Below are positions 51,129 to 63,320 of a stretch of 64,000 nucleotides of DNA, in pieces. This stretch comes from Prostheceraeus crozeri (taxonomy: Eukaryota > Platyhelminthes > Polycladida > Euryleptidae). The DNA lies in assembly GCA_907163375.1 (NCBI GenBank), contig CAJQUW010015583.1:1-64000 (forward strand), written 5' to 3'. The notes beneath the pieces were generated by a model. It was not told where the DNA came from and did no database searches. It saw only the letters and a program-made list of their open reading frames with translations. Each line of letters begins with the position of its first letter. Position 1 is the stretch's first letter. The position numbers and the translations under genes are program-made.

Positions 51129-52236
51129 TAGTGATGCAAATGGAAAATTTTCCAGAAAATTTTCCGGAAAATTTTCCAATTTTTTCAAAATTTTCCGGAA
51201 AATTTTCCAATGGAAAATTTTGAAATTTTTTTTTCGGTGATTGACGTTTTTGCCATTGTTTTGGAGACTTGTTGCAGTCGTCTGAAAAGACTATGTAATA
51301 TTCAAAGACCGAAAACTTCTCTATCATCCCTGTATGTCAACTTTTGTAACCAACTGCACCTTTAAGTTTCAGATCTTTCCAAATGAATTTCAGACATTAG
51401 ATGGATTTCAGATTTCTCTAGCTAAATTTCAGATATCTGTTAGAAGCACAGATGAAAATATCTTAAATTCAATTGAAGATTCATGTGGATCATATCTGAA
51501 ATTCATTTGGGCAGATCTGAAATCGAATTTGAACTGTCTGAACCATCTGAACTAGAAATGTAAGATGTGTATCCTCAGCAAAGATGTCGGACGATAGGCC
51601 AGAAGTTAAAGGCTATCATAGATATTCTCTTACTCATCACAGATATGTTTAGTTACCAAATATCTAACGAGTTTACAGTCTTCATGTCTTCCAAAATGGT
51701 CGCTCATGAATGCTGCGTGGACTTGCTTATACTTCACTTGTTCATCACCACATGAAGGATTTCTTTCACTGATCCACGCTGCATAATAAAGCTTAACTTT
51801 CAAGCTAATAAGTAAACTCCAAAATGAAGTACATTATTTTTGCTCCAGATCTTTCACAGTGCATGAAATTGTACCCCTATTGTAAAGCAAGATTCACTTT
51901 ATCCAAAACGGTGTCTGTGTGATAATCAAAAATGCTAACAAAATGGCACAAATAGCCACTGTGGCAAAGGAATGTTCAAAAATCCGCGGACGGAACTGGC
52001 ATTGCTACGATCGCTATAATCGAAATAATGATGAAATTAAGAGTTTTAGACCCAATTTATTGGTACGTAGCTGCCTCGGCAGTGGAAGCGCTCATTCATT
52101 TATAGGGCCTATCAAAAAAATCAAAACTGTCAAAATTTTCCAAAATTGTCCAAAATTTTCCGATTTTTTCCAATATTTTCCAAAATTTTCCATGGAAAAT
52201 TTTGATTCATAATTTTCCGGAAAATTTTCATCACTA
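51129..52236 (-). mobile_element. hAT-type non-autonomous element, copy 2
   Basis: Inverted relative to copy 1. Tips TAGTGATG and CATCACTA; flanked on both sides by GCTCCGTC (51121-51128 and 52237-52244), a perfect 8-bp target duplication as made by hAT transposases. The 1,108-bp body encodes no transposase; a 62-codon stretch (51919-52080) matches the frame in copy 1 with a single conservative residue change over the shared first ~49 codons. Confidence 0.9.
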
Positions 52237-52244
52237 GCTCCGTC

Positions 52245-52549
52245 TGAGCACACGACTAGCATGTGTGTCTAATCGTTAGAAGAAAACAGCTGTGATTCGT
52301 GCACGCGCAGCAAAACTGTTCACTCTAAGGTTGAGCGTCTGATTTGAGACGGACAGCTACCACGAGAAGCTATCGAATTTAAATGAAATATAATGAATGA
52401 TGACACTTTTCATTTTTGTAAATGCATGTTGGTAAATTATGCGCCGAAGGCCTCGCAGATACGGAGAAGTCGCCACTGATAAGGACCGTACTAAAATGCC
52501 TAAAATGGGTTCAAATTTAGGCATCTATTTCTCATCCTTTTTAACAATT
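52245..52549. other. No recognisable gene
   Basis: Short spacer; nothing seen. Confidence 0.4.
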
Positions 52550-53835
52550 AAATATCTTTGAGTATGTGTATACGTATACAGTGAAAAATTTTGTATCAAA
52601 AGATTCAGTTTTTCGCAGAGATTACATTCCCGTGGTCCAAAAAATTATTTGAGCAGTTTTAAAAGTACCGTATATACTCGCATATAAGCCGAGTTTAGAA
52701 GTATAAAATACAATGCTGAAATCAGGGGGTCGGCTTATATGCGTATAAAACAAAATGAACACAAGGACAGATACTAATGCCAATTTTCCAGCTACACGTT
52801 TTCATCGCTATCTGCCTTTTTATTTGGTTGTGTGTCACCAGTGGCGAGCCGTAACCAAGCTAGAGGTAATGATGAAGCCGACGTCATTGGTACACGGTTT
52901 GGTTTCTTAGAAATAAAAAAATTTCTTCTATTTCTTTTAGTATGTAACATAAAAGTAAGCATTTATCATCTTTACAGTAACAAATTTCTATGAACCAAAA
53001 ATATAGTGTAAAATTAGATAAGTTGAGTACCGGCTTATATGCGGGTTTTTGCAAAAACTGGTAATTCTAAAGCAATTTTAGATGGTCGGCTTATATGCGA
53101 GATCGGCTTATATGCGAGTATATACGGTAGTCAAAATTTTTCCAATTTATATCTACCGAGATGACTCCTGCAACAAGTTTGGATATCAAAAGGAATTAAT
53201 ATTTGCTAGCAAGCATCCTAACTAATGGGAAATTAAGCTGATTTAATAAGGGAATTTCATGATTCATGTTTATATTGGAAGTCCTCATGACAAAATCGCG
53301 GTATAATTCGTTCTTTATTTGCTGAAATTTCAAGTTATTAATTTAATTTTCACCGGCATGATTATATGGTTCACTAAATTCATACTAGAGTGGACAGAGT
53401 ACCTACTCTATTCTAGAGGGGTAACTCCGCATTTATTAAATCCCCAATGTGTATAAACTTTCGATTTTATTGAATGAATTCATGGGAGATACGGAGATGC
53501 ACTCGCAATTGTTTCCAAATGTGAGGTGCACATTTATGCAATTTTGAAGAAATTACAACGGAATTGTGTGATCATGCCTGTAATAGCTGTTCAGATTCTA
53601 GAAATGAAGCATGAATTTATTGAATTATAAAATCATGCCGATGAAAATTGAATGAAAATTGAAATTTCAGCCAAGAAAGCACGAATAATATCACGTTTTT
53701 TTCATGAAGACTTCCATTATAATGCTCATGTAGTTCCCTTGCAAATTAGTTTATTTTCCGCTTAGTTAGGATGCTTATTCTCAAATATTCATTCCTTTTG
53801 ATATCCAACTTGTTTCATACTACTTATATGATATG
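52550..53835. repeat. Long-palindrome repeat, second copy
   Basis: Arm C' (52560-52666), arm A' (53140-53395), centre (53395-53585) and arm A (53586-53830). A' and A are inverted copies of each other, sharing e.g. TTGGATATCAAAAGGAAT and its complement. The terminal C arm, present at 2745-2850, is lost. A MITE (52668-53127) has landed between C' and A'. Confidence 0.7.
52668..53127. mobile_element. MITE with CCGTATATACTCGCATATAAGCCGA-type ends
   Basis: Left end CCGTATATACTCGCATATAA and right end TTATATGCGAGTATATACGG are perfect inverted repeats with TA on both outer sides. GGCTTATATGCG recurs inside near each end. Ends of this sequence type are widespread in animal genomes as I recall; the superfamily is not certain. 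Confidence 0.8.
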
Positions 53836-53857
53836 ATATGATATTATATTATATGCA

Positions 53858-53935
53858 AACTTAACCCATGGTATATATCATAGACATCGGATTGCATTAT
53901 CCAATCCGATGCTTATGGTGCATATCTTGCATGTG
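53858..53935. other. Hairpin of pre-miRNA size
   Basis: CATCGGATTG and CAATCCGATG (53885-53911) form a perfect 10-bp stem with a 7-base loop, extended imperfectly for another ~13 pairs into ATATATCATAG / TATGGTGCATAT. Length and bulges resemble a microRNA precursor, but a small MITE is as likely. Confidence 0.35.
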
Positions 53936-56230
53936 AGATTGGGTCACAACTCGGGCTCACTTAGTAAAATCGAATAATGAGGAACAAATTGATGCTGAAT
54001 CCATACTGTACCTAGTGCACTTGCTCCATGTCTTATGCCTTTCAGAGTAGCCTCAAGTTTCCATCATTACTGTTATGCGATAAACGGGCAGCATGGGTTA
54101 CCGCATTAGATGAATAATATGCTATTAGACATCAAGATGCGTAATTGTGTGAGTCCCTCAGCAGCAAAGAGCTTGTCTCAGCTTTTGAAATAAACATGAA
54201 TTGTGACACATATTAGATTGGAGCTGCAATCACACATGGTAGAAGTCTCGCTCTATGTCCATCTTGACCATAGAGTAAGATCTTGACAATCAGGAAATAA
54301 GTTTTTGTTTTAATCTCGACATTTTTTGAACGCATTGACATTAGGCAAAAACCTGCTGATTATTTTGTAAAGACTAACTACATTTCGTTCTACATGACAG
54401 CCATTCCACGTTTTGGAGTTTCAAATAGATTTCGAAAGGAAGGTAAGAGTCAACATGTTTCCCGTCAACCGAGCTTCGCATCAATATTGTGTACCATTTT
54501 GCTGAATAGCGATCATAGTTCTACATTCCTCGAATGACTGCTTAGTCATCCAGTCGCGTAGGAAGATATTCACTCGACGATTCACCTACGATGCAATCTG
54601 AAAAAGATTAAACACACTATCCACCAATTATACTCATGTTAAACTAACCCAATACGTAATGAAAATCACTCAAAATAGCAAAAATTCTTCTGTAGATGTC
54701 TAGATTTCTCCCATCTACTAATTAGAGACAATTAGCTTTACAAGATCAGCCGGTGTATCACGCCGACACAGCAAAAGTGCCAGCCATCTTCTTGCCTATG
54801 ATTTGGTCCATAGAGCTTTGCTAAAAGGATTTCATTAGTCGTAAATCTGTGTTCAATGTTGTGTTTGATGTGGCATGTTGCTTTGCATTTGACAAAGTAA
54901 GCCAGTTTGCGAGTTGGGCGTTTTACATGTCATAGGTCAGTACAGAAAGTACCTGACTCGATATGATTGCTGCATTAATTAAATAGCAAAGTTGATGGTC
55001 TTAAGGTGATTTGATCCTCTTTTAAGAGCTCTGTTCGCCGAAGGCCGCCACTTCTCACGAACATGAGCGGTCACTTTTACCTTCTTATCACTGAAATTAT
55101 TACATTCACTCGGACTATGTCAAAGTCAGAATATTTCATGTCGTTCATAGTGTAAAACTGGCCTTCACAGTGGTCGGATTTGGGCATGATTACACGAAAA
55201 ATGAGTGTGGGCCCGAAATTGTACCTCCTGAAATTCATGCCGATCTCCTGAGAATTACCTGAATTTTCGAACACAATCTATATTAATACTTGTATGCTTC
55301 ATGAATTAATTCATTGTATTTATTAGAAGAATTTAATTCGTCGCTGATTCTGGAAAACAACTCTTCAAATTTTTTTCAAAAAACGAAATAATGCAGGTAT
55401 GCGTCATTCCATCTACTTATATTTACTCGTCAGCGTTGTGCAGGGAACGACGATTTTGCACTTTACCGTATTTTATTATGCGTTTAAAAATTAGCGTATT
55501 TTATCATCTCGTTTATTTGCTTGTCTTATGTTGCACAATGCATATCTGTTACACAGATATTGCTCTTATGTCAAATGGATTATCGTCATAAATCATACTC
55601 ACCACTGTCGATCCACAAAATCCTGATATCCACACCATACCCAGTAGGTATATCACACAAAAATAGGATGTTAAAACCACTAGACTACGTCGGGAGATAC
55701 TTAAGAGATTGAAAAGTGCAAAAAAATTCTATATACGAACATTTTCCACTCTTTAGTTTTTGACTATCACTCAACTTGAAAACAAAATATTTTCGTACAA
55801 TTATTGTTTGAGATCTGCCCTTACTATCGAGGTTAGATAAACTTTAATCGAATCGCTACTTTGTTGGTAGGGCGGTGAATTTTATTCTTTAAATTGGGTA
55901 TATCGGAGCAATCAGGTATTTCAGGAGCAAGGCCATTTCACGAAATGCATCTTAAGTTTGTCGTATTCGGAATCACCCAACCAGAAATTATGATAGTGTT
56001 CAATCTATTTTTTCTGATTTTATTTTGTTGGAATGCGATTGTAAAATGTTCACCGATAAATGGAATCCGGTTCTCCAAAAGCTTTGAAAGTGGACAATCG
56101 CCAACTTTTGCTAGTCATTGTGCATTTAGGTGTATTCATATACATGCTAACAATCAGATCATCACAAAAATTCGAAGCTTAAAGCAAAACTGTCTCAGTC
56201 AGGGTTTAAATGATTCAGAGGGTTGAGGAA
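53936..56230. other. No recognisable gene
   Basis: About 2.3 kb AT-rich DNA with short ORFs only (the longest is 110 codons at 55894-56226, without known motif). Confidence 0.45.
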
Positions 56231-56235
56231 AACTC

Positions 56236-56375
56236 ATGGTTGATCAAGGACGTACTAAATTAAGTGATATGCTAGGACGTTCATTGGAGAAAGTTTTGAA
56301 GGCCGACTGATTCCTCACCTCGATGCACCTTACAACTAATTTAGTAATATAGTACGTCCTTTGGTTGATGAAAAC
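56236..56375. repeat. Short palindromic MITE-like element
   Basis: GGTTGATCAAGGACGTACTA near 56236 and TAGTACGTCCTTTGGTTGAT near 56350 are inverted copies, each continuing into AAATTA / TAATTT. ~140 bases in total. Confidence 0.6.
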
Positions 56376-56544
56376 TGAATAATCAACATTATATACTCAA
56401 ACAAAAGAAGTCTACCAGGTGGGTTTTGTAAATTTTTTGCATGATTACATTAATTATGCACTAAGGCACATGTTTTTTTCTATGTTACATTCTATATATG
56501 TAGTATTAGTATGTGTGTGTTTCAAATACTGAAAATTGTTATTG

Positions 56545-56570
56545 ACAATATATATATATATATATAAATC
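56545..56570. repeat. (TA)n microsatellite
   Basis: About 10 TA units; another short TATG/TATA array is at 60066-60090. Confidence 0.8.
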
Positions 56571-56672
56571 GATAATAGAAAATCGATAATAGAAAATCGA
56601 AAATGGAAATTAATACCAGTATGTAATCACACCCAGATGTTATAAAGAAAAACTAAGCAAATATATAAGACA

Positions 56673-56711
56673 GCCCGACCGGTTTCTGCCTGTTGCAGGC
56701 TTCTCAAGGGC
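56673..56711 (-). other. Two-stem terminal motif of a Penelope-like element
   Basis: Minus strand: GCCC, TTGAGAA, GCC-loop-GGC, AGAAACCGGTC, GGGC. The same arrangement recurs at 59944-59983 in the other orientation, each at the 3' side of a GIY-YIG coding region. The GAAAC box and two stems recall hammerhead ribozymes known from such elements, but the CTGATGA core is not there. Confidence 0.45.
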
Positions 56712-56920
56712 ATAGAATGATTTATTATACAATTCGTATATCATCAAACTAAATTAAAATCATTGTATTCAAAATCTATGTAAGTATGATATCGAAATAC
56801 CAAAGAAAGATAATGATATCTCTATCACCTTTGAGCTGAAAAAGGAAAAATTAAAACAAATTAAATATCCCTATTTAAGGAGCATCAATCCTTCTGATAA
56901 ATAACTTTTCTTTCTCTTCC

Positions 56921-57295
56921 CTATACAATTTTGTGCAGGAAGGTGGGAATTTTAAAATCGGCATGACAGAACAGTGGGTTGGAGTTGCGTGCACAGTTGA
57001 ATATATGATTACTCGCATAGAGGGAGCGATAGTTCTCATCCCTTATTTGTTGACGGTGCACTCGAACTCGTGTGCGCAAAGAATCTCCTGTTTGGCCGAT
57101 GTAAGTGGCTCTACATCCTGCACATTGCAGGGCATAAATTATGTTTCTAGAATTACAGTTCATATTGGATTTGATTTGAAATTGTCTTTGTTCTCCATTT
57201 TTCTCATAATTGAATATTTTTCCGATTAACAGAGATTTACAGCACTCACATCATTCATCATGACATTTCTGCACACCATTTATCACCATTCGATT
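56921..57295 (-). pseudogene. Penelope-like element 3' fragment (GIY-YIG)
   Basis: SRNIIYALQCAGCRATYIGQTGDSLRTRVRVHRQQIRDE is a good GIY-YIG core, preceded (to ~57295, with one in-frame stop) by a CECC knuckle. Closely related to the + strand copy ending at 59761, but lacking any reverse transcriptase; a 5'-truncated copy in head-to-head orientation with the next element. Confidence 0.85.
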
Positions 57296-57314
57296 ACGTC
57301 TTGCTATTAAATTC

Positions 57315-59761
57315 AATAAAGATCAACAATGTTATGAACTGTTTCTTTCTTCTTGGCTGCGGTACTTAGACGATTGCTTTATCATTTGGTACGAATCGTT
57401 TGGTGATGTCAATGAGTTTCTTTCTTTCCTGAACACTTTAGATTCAAAAATTAAATTCACTTCAGAGATCAATTCAGAAAGACTCAACTTTTTAGATGTA
57501 TTAGTTTATAAATTAGTTAAATTAGTATTAGTTATGCTAAACAAAACTAAAAAATTAGAAAATGTACCGAAAAGGAAGAGTAATGTAAGCGGGGAGGAGA
57601 AAATTGCATTGAAAAACCTTCGTGATCTAGAGCATATACATATAACAAAAGCCGACAAAGGTGGATCGTTCGTGATAATGAACTATGAGGATTATAAGAA
57701 TTACATCTACGATGAGCATTTAAATGACACGAATACCTATAGAGCCATTTTTATATATGATGTTAATAGCACACTAAATCTTATCAAAAGATACTGTAAT
57801 GATTTCAGCCAGTGTTTAGCGACTAAAGAGACTAAAGAGACTAAGTATCTTAGTAAGTTTAGTGGAGATATCCCTTTTATATACGGACTGCCAAAAATAC
57901 ATAAAATTGCGAGCTTACATGTGGATTTAGAATCGATGGATAAATATGGCTACGCTAAAACCAACCTACCAGAAAATTTAAAATTACGCCCTGTCATATC
58001 AAGCGCTAAAGGGCCTACTAATCACCTGAGCTTCTTCTTAGATGAAATTTTGAAGCCTTTAACTTTGAAGCTTCCCAGCTTTTGTAGAGATAGCTCTCAT
58101 TTCATCTCCAAGTTACCAACATTTGTGGAAAATCTTTTGATGTAACGTCTCTATACACAACTATTGATAATGATTTAGGACTTACAGCAATTGAATTTTG
58201 GATAGAAAAGTACAGAGATTTGATCGAAGAAAGATATACAACTAATTTCATATTGAAAGGAATCTCTATTGTCTTGAACAATAATTTCTTCAGTTTTGAG
58301 GACAGGTTTTTCCTTCAAATTTCTGGTACCGCTATGGGCACAAGACTCGCCCCTACATACGCATCATTATCAGTTGGCTTCCTGGAAGAGAAAATGTACG
58401 CCCATATGAAAAATATTTTGAATGTAAATGATTTTGATTGCTTTCACATGCAGTGGGTGAGGTACTTGGATGACTGTTTTGTGATTTGGAGGGACTCGTT
58501 TGGGGACATAGAAGAGTTTCATGAATTTGTGAATAATATGAATAGCAAGATAAATTTTACAATGGAACAGAGATAAATTGAATTTTTTGGACGTAACAGT
58601 TTACAAAGAAAATAACAAAGTTGAGACTGACATATTCTATAAACCCACGGATGGTCATAACTATGCCCCGTTTAGTTTCGGCCATCCTAATCATGTCGTT
58701 CGTAATATTCCATACACCCTTGCCAACAGAGTAAGCAGAATAGTCAGGTATGAGAATCTTCCAGGTTTTTGGTGCTGAAAAGACCATTCTCGTAATTCAC
58801 CTAAATATGCAATAAAAAAGTATACCCCCTCCGAAAGTTAGATTATTTAAAAAACTTCCATTTTTTCGCCCTAGCCAACTATTTTTCTTACATTAGATTA
58901 TGCCAAATATCAATAAAAAGGTCACAAAAATTTCAAGACCAGACCCCCTTCGCAAACTTGCTCGCTCGTTCCGGGTTTTTTATTTGCCCTCAATCTCATG
59001 CCTGAATCGAAATCTGAAAGAAAATTAGTACCTTTCAATGAACTGAAAAATCAACTACTTGCCCTTGGCTATCCAATGCCTCTAATCAATGATTCGATAT
59101 CAAAAGCAAAAAGTGAGATCACTAGGGTGAAGAAAAACCAACATTCCAGTTTAACGATTCCCTTTATTTCCACATATAACCCGAAAAATCCGAAACTTTT
59201 CCGGGACGTTATTAATCCAATCTTCACTGGCTTAAAAGTGCATCCGACTTTCAGAGACTACAGAATAAGACGCACATACCGTCAGCCTCCTTCACTACTC
59301 CGGCAATTGAGAAAAAATAACTGGAAGACATTAGTGGGTGCTACAAAATGTGGCTATGGTAGATGTGAATGCTGTCATTACATCATCGAAGTTGCAGTGT
59401 TTTCTTTTAAATTTGGGGACGAAATCAAACATTTTCACGTAAAAGCAAATATGAACTGCTATTCAAAAGACCTGATTTATGTTATGAGATGTCGTGGTTG
59501 TGAAGAACTTTAGGCTATGTAGGGCAAACAGGAGATAGCTTGAGATCACGTGTAAGAGTCCATCGACAACAAGTAAGAGATCATAAATATCAAGTATTGC
59601 ATGTAAGTAAGCATATCTCCTCTTGTTCAAAAGGTAATGATCCCCCATTTTATGTCATGCCTATTTTGAAATTACCAAGTGGAAGTAACAAAATAATGCG
59701 GGAATCGAAAGAGAAAATGTGTATGGAGATTCTGAAACCAAAATTAAATAAGGATAATTAA
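57315..59761 (+). pseudogene. Penelope-like element (RT plus GIY-YIG), rearranged
   Basis: 57315-57525 encodes a piece around the catalytic box (RYLDDCFIIWYESFGDV) of one copy, which then jumps at ~57530 into the N-terminal region of a second: HIHITKADKGGSFVIM, GLPKIHK, LRPVISS, (frameshift ~58145) ISGTAMGTRLAPTYASL, RYLDDCFVIW, (frameshift ~58575) LNFLDVTVY and YKPTDGHNY. A ~200-base insertion with stops follows (58776-58990), then PLE linker sequence and a GIY-YIG domain with one more break (~59512; VGQTGDSLRSRVRVHRQQ after it). The partial tandem order is typical of Penelope-like insertions. Non-functional. Confidence 0.88.
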
Positions 59762-59943
59762 TGAAAATAAAGAAGTTGTATACCCCAGCAATTGCATGAG
59801 GAATATTTGTCTATGTCCTGAAATTTATCTATGTCTATACGTCTACATGTATTGATCTATGACACCAGTTATCCAATGTATTTTGCCTCTCTATTTCTTT
59901 GATAGCTTACAAGCTCTTGAATTTTATGAAATATATTTCACTT

Positions 59944-59983
59944 GCCCGTGACAAGCCTTGGATAGAGGTGAAACCGGTTGGGC
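59944..59983 (+). other. Two-stem terminal motif of the Penelope-like element
   Basis: GCCC, GTGACAA, GCC-loop-GGT, GAAACCGGTT, GGGC, equivalent to the motif at 56673-56711. It lies ~180 bases after the last coding sequence of the element. Confidence 0.45.
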
Positions 59984-60253
59984 TTTAGTTTGTGTTTTTC
60001 CTTTACACTTCTAAGTGAATTTATTGAGCATATTTAATTTCCATTTTTGCTTAGTCACTTTTTTGTATGTATATATATGTATATATAATTATAACAATAA
60101 TAATAATATATTTGTCAAAACACAAAGCAAGTACATTACAACTTACAAGAGAGCATAACATAATATAAAGTGACAAATATGTTAACTCGATCATAAGCTA
60201 TGCAGAAGACAGATGAGTCGTGGGTTGAGGTGTCACAATATCTTCGTTGCACT

Positions 60254-63068
60254 CTACCATTGCTCCATGCGCGAGAAATAAGAAGCAATACTGGTCTTGA
60301 ATTGAGGAATAGTTGTGACAGCGGCTTCATCAAACGTCAAGTTGCTCCAGTGCGATATCACATCGATGGTGAAGAAATTTGACCTGTACCTGTGAACACA
60401 AGATGGCATCAGAATTTTCAAAGGATTACCCCTTTGTGACCTTAAAGAAAACGTAAAGTGCTCGTTAGGATTTACATTTACAAAATTATTCACAATCTTA
60501 AAAAGAAAAATGAGCTTGTATCTGAGTCGGCGAGCAGACAATGACAGTAGATGAAGTCTGGATAGGCGATTCCGGTAATCAAGATGACGGATGTCAGGAA
60601 ACATTCTTGTAAAGCGTCTTTGAACCTTCTCAATGTTGTTGATGAATTCCTTTTGGTATGGAGACCAGATGACATTGCCGTATTGAACGAACATGAGCTT
60701 TGTAAATAGGGAGCAGAATAGATGGAGTTCTTGCATTGAAAGATTTAGACAGTAATCCGAGCATGCGATTGGCTCTAAGTATAATGTTTAATATGTTCAT
60801 CGAATGAAAACGGTAGAGAGATGGTCATGCCCAAATCTTTGAAGTCACTCACTTTATCGATGTCCGTATCACAGCATCTGTATTAGAATCTAGCATTATT
60901 ACGACCAAAGTGAATCGATTTACATTTCAAAGCATTCAGACTGAGACCATTCTTGGATGATCACAATTCTATGGATTTAATTATCCTCTGAAGCTTGAGT
61001 ATTTGTGCGTAGCCTGTCTCATGTTGACTGTGATTGTATGAAATTGCCAAATTAATGTCATCCGCGTACTTAACGAGCATGATGTCCTCAGCACATTGAT
61101 CGATTTCATTTATGAATAAAGCAAATAGGAGGGGGCCGAGCACTGACCCTTGGATGACTCCGCTCAGAATTCTTCGTGGTTTAGAGTAGTATGTGTTGAT
61201 TTTAACCATTTGGAAGCGGTTGTCAAGATACCCTGACATCCAGCGATGAAGCTTTCCCCGAATACCAAGGGCAAGCAACTTTTGAAGCAACACCATGTGG
61301 CACGGAGTCGAACGCTCTGCTGAAGTCGAGGTAGACAGCATCGACACAAAATCCAGCATCAACATATTGAGAAATGTAGTCATAAAATATAGTGTTTGCT
61401 GTCTCTACTGAACCTCCTTTAACAAATCCGTGCTGAGTAGCATGTAGTATGCCATGTTTATGAACAAGTTCTTGAATTTCATTGGCTATAATTCTCTCCA
61501 TCACTCTGAGTACACAGCTCGACACTCCGATCGGTCTATAGTTATTGAAATCAGACTTGTCACCGGATTTATGAACCGGAGTTATGACGACCGAACTTAA
61601 AGATTGTGGGATAGAGCCAGTATTAAAAGACAATTCAAAAATAAAGGCAAGTCTTGATGCTAAAATTAGATGACCATGCTTCAAGATAGTGTAACAAATA
61701 TTATCAAAACCAGACGAATTAGACATGGGTGAATTGCGAATACAATTCAAAATTCATAGGAGAAAATTCAATCATTTCAAGACATGGAGATACAGTGGCA
61801 GTATGGGAAGACACGCTAGCAAAATGCGTTGACTCATTGAAATAAGAACAGAACACATCATTAAACTTTTCGTCAATTAAACAGGAATCAAAAATGAGGT
61901 CACCATGAGCATCGCGCATGGCAGGAAATGGGCATGAATTCTTAAAACTTTGACTGACATAACCCCAAAATGCTTTAGCATTGCTTTTGGCATGTAAAGA
62001 AAGTCTAGTTTCATGCGAGCGAACAGTCTCATCAATGCAGATGTTGAGCTGGATTTGTGATTTTAAATACTTCAATTGATTAAGTAGCGACGGTGTTTCC
62101 ACATAACAGTCAAAATTGGAGCGATGCTGTCTAACTTTCGATCTTATGAGGGTGTTGTCAAAAAGATTCCACTTCCTTTTCTCCGTCTTAGGGATATGCT
62201 TATGAACTGCAGCCGATATGTTGGAGTAGTATTGGTTCCACAATTCATCAGCACTAAATCTTTCCGCAACCGACCATCTTGAATTGAGTAGGGTGCTACA
62301 GAACTTAGACCAGTTGGCCTTGGAAAAACATAACTTGTGCGAGTGACTTGTTTCGGATTCATTTACATCAGTAATGAGTACAAATGAAATGATGGCATGA
62401 TCAGATGTACCAAAACATTCACTTATGGTGATGTCTCTGATTTTCGAGTCCAATGAAGTGAAGATAAGGTCAAGTATGGAAGCAGATTGAGGCCGGGTTG
62501 GAGATTTCACATGTTGAACTAAAAAACTGTCAAGATGCCATTTGAACAAAGGATCATTGAACGAAACAGTAGTGGGAGAAAACCAATTGATACCTGGAGA
62601 ATTAAAATATCCACATATTACAAGCTGAGCGTTCGCAAAGTTACACAGTGTGTACAAATAATTTTTGAAATTGTCATTACACCAATTATAATCTGGTGGC
62701 TTATAAATACATGAAATGAATACATCTCGGTCATTGCCGTGGATACAACAAGTTACTCCTTCAACTCTATCCGAAGAGAAACTACTTGAATAGTACGACT
62801 TCAGTTGGCTAGAAACGTAGATAATAACACGTATTATACTATGTAGGTCACAACGGTACATAGTATAGTTCACAACACTAAAATACGAGTCTGGCAAGGC
62901 ATCATTAGCCCACGTTTCCACGATACAAATTGCATCAGGAAAATAAGTCGAAACATATGATCTCATAATATTCATCTTGTTTGCAAGGGAACGAGCATTC
63001 ACATAAATAATCTTAATCTCGAAAGGATGTGGACTGTTCTCATCACTGTTTAATGCATCAACACACAC
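60254..63068 (-). pseudogene. Decayed non-LTR retrotransposon ORF2 (EN-RT)
   Basis: Endonuclease from 63068 (IIYVNARSLANKMNIMRSY, ICIVETW, CGYFNSPGINWFS, FGTSDHAIISF), then reverse transcriptase (61750-60961: SSGFDNICYTILK, NNYRPIGVSSCVLRVMERII, YLDFSRAFDSVPH, SGVIQGSVLGPLLFALFINEI, KYADDINLA) and the C-terminal tail (60736-60254: WSPYQKEFINNIEKVQRRFTR). Breaks occur near 61735, 61290 and between 60960 and 60740. The YADD box is intact. The order and tail fit the CR1/Jockey group. The 3' end is close to the AAT-type repeat at 60092-60110. Confidence 0.9.
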
Positions 63069-63320
63069 ATTTTGTTCTATCTAGCTGGTTCATCGAATAA
63101 ATGAAAAAAGAAAGGTGATAACAGATGCATGGATTCTTCATAGCTATTTACAATCAGAAGCATGTACTCTTTAACAAGATCACGTGGATAATTACAGTCA
63201 TCAGTTTTAAGGAGTCAAAAGAGCTGGTTACTTATGTTGACTTTGTCAATTTTCAACAGAATTATGGAAAAGTTTTTCCGCTCCTGATGTAGAATTTTTC
63301 ACTAGGGCTTGCGGATTGTT
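63069..63320. other. ORF1-ORF2 spacer of the LINE
   Basis: Non-coding bases between the two frames of the minus-strand LINE; no separate gene seen. Confidence 0.4.
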
